Positions 17,182 through 24,781 are shown, numbered from the stretch's first letter. The stretch: DNA of 32,013 nt from Holophagales bacterium (GCA_031281385.1 JAITFL010000116.1:1-32013); one strand, 5' to 3'. Made by a program: numbers and translations. Notes: generated by a model not told the origin, from the letters alone.

Positions 17182-18300
17182 ATGGCGATTATTCTATCCG
17201 ACCCAGAAGAGTACACTGATAGGCCCAAAATCGCCGCGCCTGAGCAAAAATTTATAGCCAATGCCGCAGACCTTGGGGTGGAGGGGCTTCAAGGAATATT
17301 CCATAGGCTGGCAGAACCCCCATATCGCGCAGAACAGGCGTTTGAGGGGATATACAAGCACCGCTGGACTTCATGGCAACAGTTCAGCAACCTGCCGAAG
17401 AGCCTTAGGGGCAAGCTGGAAATTGTTTGCCCGATAGAATGGCCGAAGCCCGCCCAGTCCTTGGTTTCTAGCGATGGCTCCACCAAGCACGCAATAGAAC
17501 TGGCCGATGGCCACTTGGTTGAATGTGTGTACATTCCATACGACAACCGCGCTACGATGTGCATCTCCAGCCAAGTGGGTTGCGCTATGGGCTGCGCGTT
17601 TTGCGCCACGGGGCTGATGGGGTTCAAGAGGCACCTAAAATCGGCGGAGATTCTCGGGCAGGTTATGTCCATGCTGTGTTTTCACAACCATCCCCCAAAC
17701 CTTCCATTTAACATAGTCTTCATGGGCATGGGGGAGCCGCTCAACAACTTATTCGAGGTGATGGAAGCTTTTTCAACATTGACAAACCCCTTGGGTCTGT
17801 CTATGCCGCGAAAGCGCGTAACTGTTTCGACCGCAGGGATGGTGACTGGAATAAAAGAACTGGCGATAATCAGCCCCCGCCCCCGCCTTGCCGTGAGCCT
17901 AAATGCAACGACAGACGAAAATAGATCTAAGGTCATGCCGATAAACAAATCTTGGGGCCTAGAGAAATTGGCTGACGCGCTGAAGCCCTTTCCGCTTGAA
18001 AGGGGAGAACGAATCACCTTGGAGTATGTGGCCATAAAGGGAATCTCGGACAGCATGGAGGACGCGGCTAGGCTTTCGCGCTTTGCGGGCGGATTTCCAT
18101 CTAAAATAAACCTCATTCCATTCAATCCATCGCCCGGCCTAGATTTTACGCCCCCTAGCGAAACTAGGCTGGACGAGATGGGGGCATACCTAGCAGACAA
18201 GGGGCACATCGTAGCCATACGCCGCAGCAGAGGGCTGGACGTGGGGGGCGCCTGCGGGCAACTCGCTGGCGCAGGGAAAAATCCGTTGAATGGCGACTAA
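17182..18300 (+). CDS. rlmN: 23S rRNA (adenine2503-C2)-methyltransferase / tRNA m2A37 methyltransferase RlmN
   Basis: Radical-SAM methyltransferase that methylates C2 of A2503 in 23S rRNA and A37 in some tRNAs, using a methyl-cysteine intermediate. The cluster motif C134-x3-C138-x2-C141 is in SSQVGCAMGCAFCATGLMG, and GMGEPLNN (about 182-189) is the family SAM-contact motif. The methyl-carrying Cys358 is in GGACGQLAG near the C terminus. At 372 residues it is of normal length. The start lies 12 bases after the end of repeat copy D, so its promoter must be in or beyond the repeat tail; no strong ribosome site is seen. Its stop overlaps the convergent xerC stop by 4 bases. Confidence 0.96.
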   Translation: MAIILSDPEEYTDRPKIAAPEQKFIANAADLGVEGLQGIFHRLAEPPYRAEQAFEGIYKHRWTSWQQFSNLPKSLRGKLEIVCPIEWPKPAQSLVSSDGSTKHAIELADGHLVECVYIPYDNRATMCISSQVGCAMGCAFCATGLMGFKRHLKSAEILGQVMSMLCFHNHPPNLPFNIVFMGMGEPLNNLFEVMEAFSTLTNPLGLSMPRKRVTVSTAGMVTGIKELAIISPRPRLAVSLNATTDENRSKVMPINKSWGLEKLADALKPFPLERGERITLEYVAIKGISDSMEDAARLSRFAGGFPSKINLIPFNPSPGLDFTPPSETRLDEMGAYLADKGHIVAIRRSRGLDVGGACGQLAGAGKNPLNGD

Positions 18301-19235
18301 TGCTTTCTCGCCCTTGGGTGCGCGGATTCGTATGTCTTCGCCAGTTGGTCAAAGTTGAGGTGGGTGTACCTTTGGGTGGCGCTTAGGCTGGAGTGGCCCA
18401 GCAGCTCTTGAATGGCCCTAAGGTCCATCCCCTTGTTCAGCAGGTGCGTGGCGAATGAGTGCCTTAGCGCGTGGGGGCTTATTTTGGCCCTAATGGCGGC
18501 ATCGTCTAGGGCCTGGGACAAAAATTCGCGCACGCTCGTGGTCGTCAGGCGCCCGCCCCTTTGGTTGATGAACAGGGCCGCAGTGGGCGGCAATTTTTTT
18601 GAGCTCACAAACTCGGCGCGGAATGTCTTATACGTTTCCAGCGCATCGGCTGCGGCATCATGGAAAGGCACGGCCCTCTCTTTGTTGCCCTTGCCGACCA
18701 CGCGCATCATTCGCCCCCTCATGTCTATGTCTTGAAAATCCAGCCCTGTCAATTCTGACACGCGCAGGCCGCAGGCGTACAGCATTTCGAGGATGCATCT
18801 GGTACGTGAACTCACAAAGTCAATAGGGGCGATGCTTTCCATGAGGTTCCAGCTTTCACCCTCGGTTAAGAAATTTGGCAACCTTTTGGGCAGCTTTGGA
18901 TTCCTAAGCCCAGACGCGGGGTTTCTGTCTAGGCGTCCAGTTTCGTAAAGCCATTTGAAAAAGCCACGAACCGTTGAGAGTATTCGGGCCCTAGTGGTTG
19001 GGTCTAGGTCATTTTCGCCCAGTGCAAGGGCCAGCCGCTGGACGTCCCTGGGCTTTACGTCCCATGACCCCCATTTTTCTTTTGCCGCGTGGCCCGTTAG
19101 TTTTTCTAAGTCTTGGCTCTGGGCCTTGATGGTGTTTGGCGACAGGCCCCTACCGCTCTGCTCCAGCAGAAAAGCGGCGATGTCGGCATCCATCGCGCCG
19201 CCATTCTCGGCATCGGCCTTGGCCTCTTTAGTCAT
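18297..19235 (-). CDS. xerC: Tyrosine recombinase XerC/XerD-type
   Basis: A 312-residue site-specific recombinase likely to resolve chromosome dimers. The N-terminal SAM-like core-binding domain spans about 15-105. The C-terminal catalytic domain has Arg158 (ACGLRVSELTGL), Lys182 (GKGNKERAVPF), His255 and Arg258 (HALRHSFATHLL), His281 (LGHSSLSATQRYTH) and the nucleophile Tyr290, a complete set. The frame opens at 19310, but ATG 19235 fits family length and overlaps the rsmI stop by 8 bases, indicating coupling to rsmI. Whether it is XerC, XerD or a single-recombinase XerH-type cannot be decided without the genome's other recombinases. No dif site was seen in this window. Confidence 0.9.
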   Translation of the reverse strand: MTKEAKADAENGGAMDADIAAFLLEQSGRGLSPNTIKAQSQDLEKLTGHAAKEKWGSWDVKPRDVQRLALALGENDLDPTTRARILSTVRGFFKWLYETGRLDRNPASGLRNPKLPKRLPNFLTEGESWNLMESIAPIDFVSSRTRCILEMLYACGLRVSELTGLDFQDIDMRGRMMRVVGKGNKERAVPFHDAAADALETYKTFRAEFVSSKKLPPTAALFINQRGGRLTTTSVREFLSQALDDAAIRAKISPHALRHSFATHLLNKGMDLRAIQELLGHSSLSATQRYTHLNFDQLAKTYESAHPRARKH

Positions 19236-20103
19236 TGTTCCTATCGGCGGCCAGCTTATAGACGTCCGATGGCGCCATGCCCAAGTGCCGCGCCAAAGGC
19301 TTTGCCGCATCGCGCAGCGTCATCCCGCCTTCCCTTGCCGCGTCCAAGAACCTGCCGGCCCATTCGGGGAGCTGCCCAATGGGTTCACCGTGGTCATTCA
19401 ACGCGGTTTTTTCGTTCTCGATGGTGCGCTTGGCCCCCGCGCCAGCAATTACTAGCACGATTTCGCCCTTTGGTTCGGTACCCAACTGCGCCAAGATTTG
19501 GGCGGGCGTCCCCCTGTGCCACGTCTCGTGCAGCTTGGTCAATTCGCGCCCAAGGGCTATCTCCCTATCTGGCATGGCTTCGTTGATGTCGTTCAGGGCT
19601 TCTTCTATCCTGTGGGGCGTTTCAAAAACAACAGAAGTGTCTTCCCTGCCGGCCAACTGACGCAAGAAAGAACGCCTGGCTTCCGCCCTGCTGGGCAAAA
19701 ACCCCAAAAAGCTAAAAATGTGCGAGGGCAGCCCCGAAGCGGCGACAGCCAGAATGACAACAGACGGGCCGGGAAGGGCGACAACCTCTGCGCCGGATTC
19801 CCTGGCAAGCCGCGCCAGTTCGAAGCCAGGGTCATTTATGCCTGGCGTGCCCGCGTCAGAGCAATAGCAAATGGTCTTTCCTTGGGCTAGTTCACTGGCC
19901 AGCCCACCGGCCTCACGGGCGCCGGCGTGGTCATCGAAGCGCCTCAAGGGCTTTGCAATGTCCAAGTGTTTCAGCAGATAACCCGTGCGCCTAGTGTCCT
20001 CGCAGACCACAACATCGCACGAACCCAGCGCCTCAACGGCCCTGTAAGTAATATCCCCCAAGTTGCCTATGGGAGTGGGGACGAGTATTAGCCGACCTTT
20101 CAT
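19228..20103 (-). CDS. rsmI: 16S rRNA (cytidine1402-2'-O)-methyltransferase RsmI
   Basis: A 291-residue SAM-dependent enzyme of the tetrapyrrole-methylase fold that 2'-O-methylates C1402 in the 16S decoding centre. Diagnostic motifs are LVPTPIGNLGDITYRAVEAL at the N terminus, CEDTRRTGYLL (about 34-44), CYCSDAGTPGINDPGFELA (about 80-98) and ALPGPSVVILAVAASGLP (about 108-125). The start at 20103 gives the canonical MKGRLILVPTP opening. It is the upstream partner of xerC in a two-gene minus-strand unit. The upstream gap to the divergent methyltransferase gene holds a strong hairpin at 20191-20242. Confidence 0.95.
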   Translation of the reverse strand: MKGRLILVPTPIGNLGDITYRAVEALGSCDVVVCEDTRRTGYLLKHLDIAKPLRRFDDHAGAREAGGLASELAQGKTICYCSDAGTPGINDPGFELARLARESGAEVVALPGPSVVILAVAASGLPSHIFSFLGFLPSRAEARRSFLRQLAGREDTSVVFETPHRIEEALNDINEAMPDREIALGRELTKLHETWHRGTPAQILAQLGTEPKGEIVLVIAGAGAKRTIENEKTALNDHGEPIGQLPEWAGRFLDAAREGGMTLRDAAKPLARHLGMAPSDVYKLAADRNND

Positions 20104-20190
20104 GGGTACAGTTTATCGCGTTTCCCCTATTGATTGGCACCGACTCTCATAGATTACGGCTGCGCTTTCCGTTCCGCTTTTAATGCAGCC

Positions 20191-20242
20191 TATCGCCGTA
20201 AAGTCTTTGACGCTGCCGCGCAGCGTCAAAGACAACGGCGAT
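20191..20242. repeat. Strong hairpin upstream of rsmI
   Basis: GTCTTTGACGCTGC (20203-20216) and GCAGCGTCAAAGAC (20220-20233) form a perfect 14-base-pair stem with a CGC loop. The outer arms TATCGCCGT and ACGGCGATA extend it with a small internal loop. It has no T-run and is not a terminator for any facing gene. Confidence 0.8.
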
Positions 20243-20529
20243 AAGTCTTCATTCCTTGTGAAGGTGCAGTTAACCCATCGCGGCGAACGGATTTGCGTTT
20301 CAACGACAACCCCAGCGTTCCACTAGGCGGCTCGCTTCACTCTCTCGGTATCCTGCGCTTGCGCTCCGGATACGCGAGACTTCCTCCATCGGTCTCTGCG
20401 GCACATCGGCTGCCAATGCTGCCATGTGCGTTTTCAGTTTGTTCGCCTTCATTATCGGCGCAGCCTATGCACTCCGTGCCATTCCCTACGGGAAGGGCTA
20501 TGATGTCATGCGAACCAATTGCCAGCATT

Positions 20530-20574
20530 TTGCTTTTCCCCCAATCCGCTCTATAATGGAAAATCATTCAGGAG
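20530..20574 (+). promoter_or_regulatory. Promoter and ribosome site of the methyltransferase gene
   Basis: TTGCTT (20530-20535) and a perfect TATAAT (20552-20557) are spaced 16 bases apart. AGGAG at 20570-20574 lies 8 bases before a GTG at 20583. Together these fix the GTG as the start rather than the upstream in-frame ATG at 20424, which lies ahead of the promoter. Confidence 0.7.
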
Positions 20575-20582
20575 TGCATTCC

Positions 20583-22112
20583 GTGACTACAACCACCCTT
20601 GCAGAGTACGACCAAGTTCCGTACCTCGCCAATCCGCTTCCCCAAACCCACCCATCGCGCATAGCTGCAATAGCCAGCATGTTCGGGCTTTCATTCGTAC
20701 CCCCCAAATCCGCAAGGGTGCTGGAACTTGGCTGTGCCTCTGGCGTCAATTTGCTGGGCATGGCCCATTTTATGCCAGATGCCAAATTTGTGGGCGTTGA
20801 CCTTTCCATCGTCCAAGTTCACGAGGCCCAAAGGCGGGCCAAGGCCATTGCCGCCAACAACGTGACCTATCATCACATGAGCATAGACGAAATAACCCCC
20901 GATTTCGGCGAGTTCGACTACATCATAGCCCATGGCGTCTATAGCTGGGTTCCCACAGATGTGCAGAAGGCTATCCTACGAGTGTGCAGGGAGAACCTGA
21001 GCAATGATGGAATAGCCTTTGTCAGCTATAACGTGCTGCCTGGCTGGAGGATGAAGCAGGCCGCTAGGGACGTATTCATGGCCCTCACTCCCCCCAACGT
21101 CCCCGCCGCCACGCGCTGGGAATATGGTATCAACTGGATCAGGGAGATGATGGAAACCAACAAGTCGGAGGATAAAAGGCCGCTTCTGCACCAAACGATA
21201 GCAAATGAACTAGAAAACATTTTGGTCAAAAAGGATTTGCGGTACTTGGCGCATGAGTACCTTGAAGTTCACAATGAGCCACTGTTGTTCAGGGAATTTT
21301 TGAGCCACATGAGCGATGCGGAGCTGACCTATTTGGGCGATGCAGAGCCTAGCACCATGGTTCGCCACCTGACGCATCCAGTATTGTCGGAGTTTTTCAA
21401 AAAGCACCCCCCCGGTGGCATGGCCGAGACGGAGCAGGCCATAGACATTATTACGGGGCGCACTTTCCGTCAATCATTGATGGTGAAGGGCAGCCGCAAG
21501 GCCAAGATGAACAGGGCCCTCACGCCGGATTTTTTCAAAAACCTACACATCCAAGCCCGCTTGGCAAAGACAACAGACCAAGACGGCCAGCTAAAATACG
21601 TACACCAAAGGCACGGCCCACTAAACGCCCAACCGCCGTACGGAACGGGCGCCTTGGAAGTGTTGACCGAGCATGCGGGAATGCCGGCCTCATACAAATC
21701 GCTGCTTGACAAATTTGTCCAGGCCACCCAAGGGACAGAACCCATATTCGCGGAAATCCTTTTTTCCATGCTTGGCATGAACGGCATAGAGATTTTTGCA
21801 GACCCGTATATGCCAAATCTCCCAAAGGGTGCAACGCCGCTGGCCATCCTAGACGCAGAAAGCGGCAGGAATGTGACCACCAATTCCGTTGGCGAAGCCA
21901 TTGGGCTGGATCCGCTCCAAGTGCTGATTCTTCCCATCTTGAAGGGCGACTGGGATCGCGATGAATCAATCGCCAAGCTCTTGTCCATGCACTCAAAAGG
22001 GTTGTTCAACATCAACCCCGCCCCAGCGGACGAAGATCAGATGAAACAAGTGCTGGGCGGCATACTCGACAAGGCCGAGGGCGTCTTTAAAGTCTATGGC
22101 ATTGTTGGGTAG
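20583..22112 (+). CDS. Class I methyltransferase with methyltransferase regulatory domain
   Basis: A 509-residue SAM-dependent methyltransferase of unknown substrate. Motif I is RVLELGCASGVNLLGMAHF (about residues 46-64), followed by the acidic-loop motif FVGVDLS and the motif-IV-like segment FDYIIAHGVYSWVP. C-terminal to the Rossmann domain is the methyltransferase regulatory domain (about 215-300: LRYLAHEYLEVHNEPLLFRE, the most recognisable block). A long C-terminal extension of winged-helix type follows. Related proteins are annotated as putative lysine or small-molecule methyltransferases. GTG 20583 is supported by the promoter and AGGAG. A terminator follows the stop, so it is probably monocistronic. 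Confidence 0.85.
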   Translation: MTTTTLAEYDQVPYLANPLPQTHPSRIAAIASMFGLSFVPPKSARVLELGCASGVNLLGMAHFMPDAKFVGVDLSIVQVHEAQRRAKAIAANNVTYHHMSIDEITPDFGEFDYIIAHGVYSWVPTDVQKAILRVCRENLSNDGIAFVSYNVLPGWRMKQAARDVFMALTPPNVPAATRWEYGINWIREMMETNKSEDKRPLLHQTIANELENILVKKDLRYLAHEYLEVHNEPLLFREFLSHMSDAELTYLGDAEPSTMVRHLTHPVLSEFFKKHPPGGMAETEQAIDIITGRTFRQSLMVKGSRKAKMNRALTPDFFKNLHIQARLAKTTDQDGQLKYVHQRHGPLNAQPPYGTGALEVLTEHAGMPASYKSLLDKFVQATQGTEPIFAEILFSMLGMNGIEIFADPYMPNLPKGATPLAILDAESGRNVTTNSVGEAIGLDPLQVLILPILKGDWDRDESIAKLLSMHSKGLFNINPAPADEDQMKQVLGGILDKAEGVFKVYGIVG

Positions 22113-22118
22113 GATAAT

Positions 22119-22148
22119 AACGCGCAGCCAGTGCGGGCGCGTTTTTTA
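22119..22148 (+). terminator. Rho-independent terminator of the methyltransferase gene
   Basis: AACGCGC (22119-22125) pairs with GCGCGTT (22137-22143). The run of six T covers 22142-22147. It begins 7 bases after the TAG stop and is the cleanest intrinsic terminator in the window. Confidence 0.8.
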
Positions 22149-22153
22149 TTGAT

Positions 22154-22180
22154 TGACAAAAACCACTAAGATTTATGCTC
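22154..22180 (+). promoter_or_regulatory. Possible promoter of the small membrane-protein gene
   Basis: A perfect TTGACA (22154-22159) follows the terminator. TATGCT (22175-22180) lies 15 bases further, one to two bases closer than optimal. The gene starts at 22238 with GAGG about 6 bases ahead of its ATG. Confidence 0.45.
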
Positions 22181-22237
22181 GGCCAGCCGATAAGTATCTA
22201 GCATGGGCGCTTTGCCCAAGCGAAAAAGAGGTATGGG

Positions 22238-22624
22238 ATGGCCCAAGGAAAAACAATGCTGATGGTGACGCTGTTCGCCCTGCCCGTGTTGGCGGGGGGG
22301 ACTTTTGCGGGCTACAAGTACCTGTGGGAAAAGCCCAAGCCCGACCTTGACAAAAAATACTTGGCCTGCATGGTTAGCGTGGCGGAGCAGGATGGCAAAA
22401 ATGGCCTGTTGGTCACGATAGAAAACTCTGGCCCAACGGCGTATAACGTGGAATGGGAGATAATCGAACCAGTCAACGTGGCCATCAGGCGTGGAAACAA
22501 AATAGTGAACAAAAAGAGCACGGAGACCTTTTTCCACATAGCTTTAGACCAAGAAAAGCCATCATCGGGCGAAGTGAAGCTGCTCAAGTATGAAGGCACT
22601 GCGGACAAGGCACTGGCTTTCTAA
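22238..22624 (+). CDS. Small membrane-anchored hypothetical protein (128 aa)
   Basis: No family recognised. The N terminus MAQGKTMLMVTLFALPVLAG has one hydrophobic span (about 6-26) that can act as a membrane anchor or uncleaved signal. The rest (about 33-128) is a polar, probably beta-rich extracytoplasmic domain: GLLVTIENSGPTAYNVEWEI and KSTETFFHIALDQEKPSSGEVK. The ENSG...TAYNVEW pattern is reminiscent of small Ig-like domains, but this is weak. It has its own likely promoter after an upstream terminator and is followed within 10 bases by the end of repeat copy F. Confidence 0.65.
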   Translation: MAQGKTMLMVTLFALPVLAGGTFAGYKYLWEKPKPDLDKKYLACMVSVAEQDGKNGLLVTIENSGPTAYNVEWEIIEPVNVAIRRGNKIVNKKSTETFFHIALDQEKPSSGEVKLLKYEGTADKALAF

Positions 22625-22631
22625 AAGCCTT

Positions 22632-23060
22632 TTGCAAAAATACCCGCACGCCCATCGAAGCCATGTCCATGTATCAACCCCTGCATAGGGCAGTAGGCGA
22701 GGCGAGTACCCGGGGTCTGGGGAAGACGCCCTAGTGCAATGAGCGTTTGAGGCTGCAGTGCAGCATCAAATGCCAGCAGCACTTGGGCGGCTTAAAAAGG
22801 GGCAGCGCGAGCTTGCGAGCGATGCAACAAGCGAGTTCCCCAGTTAAGCATTAGGGCGGACTCCATGAACCGGCATTGAACGAGTCAAGTCACCGGGTCA
22901 TCTTCCCGAGTACGTAAGAAATACACCGGGCAAATACCTCCGCCGGGTACCAATTTTGCCCGGTAGTACCGCAGGGCGAATGACCTCGCCGCGTGTTCAT
23001 CTGGCGCGATGGAATTGCTATTCGTCAGCAAAAAAAGATTTGGGATAGTTTTTCAAGTGT
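22632..23060 (+). repeat. Dispersed modular repeat, copy F
   Basis: The left end is TTGCAAAA (22632-22639), only 8 bases after a stop codon, and one head unit starts at 22655. CTGGGGAA (22717-22724) pairs with TTCCCCAG (22836-22843) and encloses the 71-base long-hairpin module (22723-22793). GGCGA-ATGACC-TCGCC is at 22975-22990, and the degenerate end motif GTTTTTCAAG is at 23048-23057. Its central part follows the copy A subfamily. Confidence 0.86.
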
Positions 23061-23193
23061 ATCCGTTGTCTTAACTAAATTAGGCAACTTGTTTGTTTAC
23101 ATTGTTTACGCCAGAACCCATAATCTCTAGCAGTAAATTCAAAGCAATCTATCGTGGGCATCAAAAAAAATCTCAAAAAAAACAGAAACCCCC

Positions 23194-23222
23194 TTGACAA
23201 AATTTCGTTTTTTTTTCATAAT
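23194..23222 (+). promoter_or_regulatory. lexA promoter, apparently leaderless
   Basis: TTGACA (23194-23199) and CATAAT (23217-23222) are spaced by exactly 17 bases, the best hexamer pair in this window. The LexA ATG at 23229 begins 7 bases after the -10, where transcription itself should start. No ribosome site fits in between. GTATATGAATAC (23225-23236), an imperfect palindrome over the start, may be an operator; this is speculative. Confidence 0.75.
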
Positions 23223-23228
23223 GGGTAT

Positions 23229-23948
23229 ATGAATACAGCCGACCTCACCCGCAGCCAACAGAAAGTCCTCCAATTCGTCGAGCACTTTGCCCAGACAGAA
23301 CAAAGGAGCCCAACCTTAAAAGAGATTGCCGATGGCGTCGGGAGCGCCGCCGTCAGCACTATCCACAAGCACGTGCTGCACCTGATCGAAAAAGGGTTTT
23401 TGGAAAGGAGGCACGGACGCGGCAACAACATTGTCTTACGAGCGCGCACTGAAAACGGGGCGCGCCACGGCGTCCCGCCACAGGGCGGCCCATCTACCCA
23501 TCTATCGGCGGATTCGGCTGTAGTCAGCGGGTTCGCCTCTAGCGGCACTGATGGCGTTGATGGCTCTACCAAGGTATTCCCTTTTTACGGGGACGTTGCG
23601 GCCGGTGCGCCTTTGGTGCCTGAATCGTACGCCACGCCAATAGAGCTTCCGCACCCAATCCACCGCAACAAGCAAGACTTGTTCGTTCTTAGAGTAAGGG
23701 GCGACTCCATGATGGACGACTCCATCTTAGATGGCGACCTTGTCGTGCTGCAGCGCAGGGGCGAATACCGCAACGGCGACCGCGTGGTGGCCCTAATTGA
23801 CGGCGAAGAAGCCACGCTTAAAGAGCTAAGGCGCGACGGGGAGAGCATTTGGCTCATCCCCCACAACCCCAGCTTGGCCCCGCGCCACTACGACATAGAC
23901 CGCGTGGAAGTGCAGGGCGTCCTCGTGGGCGTTATGAGAAGCTGCTGA
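23229..23948 (+). CDS. lexA: LexA repressor
   Basis: SOS-response repressor, 239 residues. The N-terminal winged helix (about 5-70) has SPTLKEIADGVGSAAVSTIHKHVLHL. The C-terminal latent protease has its cleavage site Ala125-Gly126 (GDVAAGAPL), nucleophile Ser160 (VRGDSMMDD) and Lys198 (EEATLKEL). The Gly-Ser distance equals that of E. coli LexA. The linker between the domains (about 72-115, Gly/Ser-rich) is some 35-40 residues longer than usual. The start at 23229 is set by family alignment and by the promoter just upstream. DNA damage with RecA should trigger self-cleavage. No classic LexA box was identified, so its operator in this lineage is unknown. Confidence 0.93.
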   Translation: MNTADLTRSQQKVLQFVEHFAQTEQRSPTLKEIADGVGSAAVSTIHKHVLHLIEKGFLERRHGRGNNIVLRARTENGARHGVPPQGGPSTHLSADSAVVSGFASSGTDGVDGSTKVFPFYGDVAAGAPLVPESYATPIELPHPIHRNKQDLFVLRVRGDSMMDDSILDGDLVVLQRRGEYRNGDRVVALIDGEEATLKELRRDGESIWLIPHNPSLAPRHYDIDRVEVQGVLVGVMRSC

Positions 23949-24009
23949 ATTTTAAGTTGTGGGTTGAATATTTAGCAAAACCTAGCCAATTTTGGGCTGC
24001 TAGGCTCCT

Positions 24010-24050
24010 ATTAGCAAATTGACAATGGACAGTTGACAATTGACAATTGT
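24010..24050 (+). repeat. ATTGACA-type short repeat, copy 2
   Basis: It starts ATTAGCAAATTGACAATGGA, identical over 20 bases to 15284-15303, then continues with overlapping heptamers (ATTGACA). An imperfect ACAGGC-TGC-GCCTGT hairpin follows at about 24056-24070. It lies in the 241-base lexA-lolA gap, which also ends with a GTTTTGCAAG-like motif (about 24131-24150). Confidence 0.8.
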
Positions 24051-24189
24051 GGATACAGGCTGCGCCTGTGTTGATTTTCTTAATTGGGGCGGCATTCGTT
24101 TTGTGATAGCTTTTATCATCTTGAATGAAGGATTTTTGCAAGTGTTTCAACAATCAGTGACTAGTCGCCGCTTGTATGTGGAACCATAG

Positions 24190-24762
24190 ATGATACTTAC
24201 AATAAGCACACTCATCGCTCTGGCGGCGCAGCCAGCCGCATTGCCCCCTTGGTGGGACAACTGGAAGCAGCTTAAGGCGTTCAGCAGCCCCTTTGTGCAG
24301 GAGGGCGAAAGCGCGGCTTTCGGCAAGCTGACAAAAAAAGGCTCGATAATAGCCGCAAGGGGCGGCAGGCTTCGCCTTGAATACGACAAAGGCGCACTGC
24401 TCCTTTGCGATGGCGTAACTCTGACACAGTACGACCCAAGCACCCGCACCGCCCAGAGCCACCAAATAGACAGCATCTCGGAAAAATGGCCGCTCCTTCG
24501 CCTTCTCACAGACCCTGCATCGCTGGGCCAAGTGTACAGCGTGGCCTCGCCAGATGGGGCAACGGTGGTGCTGTCCCCCAAAAGGCAGGGCTTGCCGGAA
24601 GTGTCGCTACAGGGCAAGGGCGCGTTTTTGCACAAGGCAGAATGGAAGGACGGCACTGGCGCAAAACAAGCACTGACCTTTACTGCGCCAAAGTCCCCAG
24701 CCGACCCGGGCAAGGCACCATTTGTCTTTAAGGCACCAGCGGGTATAAACTGGATTCGCTAG
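24190..24762 (+). CDS. lolA: LolA-like outer-membrane lipoprotein carrier
   Basis: A 190-residue periplasmic protein resembling LolA, which ferries lipoproteins from the LolCDE complex to the outer membrane. It has a short N-terminal hydrophobic signal (MILTISTLIALAAQPA), then WWDNWKQLKAFSSPFVQEGE, the typical opening strand/helix of LolA. KKGSIIAARGGRLRLEYDKG and LLLCDGVTLTQYDPSTRTA follow, the DGxxxxxYDP element being characteristic. The length is close to the family norm. No good ribosome site precedes the ATG, so the start is moderately certain. The divergence is enough that a LolA-fold relative with another role is possible. Confidence 0.75.
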   Translation: MILTISTLIALAAQPAALPPWWDNWKQLKAFSSPFVQEGESAAFGKLTKKGSIIAARGGRLRLEYDKGALLLCDGVTLTQYDPSTRTAQSHQIDSISEKWPLLRLLTDPASLGQVYSVASPDGATVVLSPKRQGLPEVSLQGKGAFLHKAEWKDGTGAKQALTFTAPKSPADPGKAPFVFKAPAGINWIR

Positions 24763-24781
24763 AGCGGCTGGGGATAGACCC

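Larger units (their letters stand above)
20104..20582. other. Hairpin-rich divergent intergenic region
   Basis: This is the gap between divergent rsmI and the methyltransferase gene. It contains the hairpin at 20191-20242 and a stretch (20313-20343) with CAGCGTTCCA and GGCGGCTCGC words shared with repeat copy C, probably a degenerate relative. It also has a small hairpin around TATCCTGCGCTTGCGC (20349-20372) and the plus-strand promoter. The open frame starting at 20424 continues into the methyltransferase, but its first 53 codons look like chance read-through. Confidence 0.5.
22625..23228. other. Intergenic region holding repeat copy F and the lexA promoter
   Basis: Repeat copy F covers 22632-23060. 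The remaining 170 bases are AT-rich, with several A-tracts directly before the lexA promoter. An in-frame ATG at 23154 would extend LexA by 25 Lys/Asn-rich residues but lies upstream of the promoter, so I reject it. Nothing else is seen. Confidence 0.55.

Noticed and set aside
18297..20103. dif site near the xerC gene
   Set aside because: No 28-base site with XerC/XerD-like half-sites was seen on either strand in or around the gene.
20424..20582. 53 extra N-terminal codons of the methyltransferase
   Set aside because: They lie upstream of a good promoter and of the AGGAG-GTG start, and do not resemble the family N terminus.
24056..24070. ACAGGC-TGC-GCCTGT as a LexA box
   Set aside because: The half-sites are in the reverse order to the CTGT...ACAG box, and it fits the family of small GC hairpins in these gaps better.
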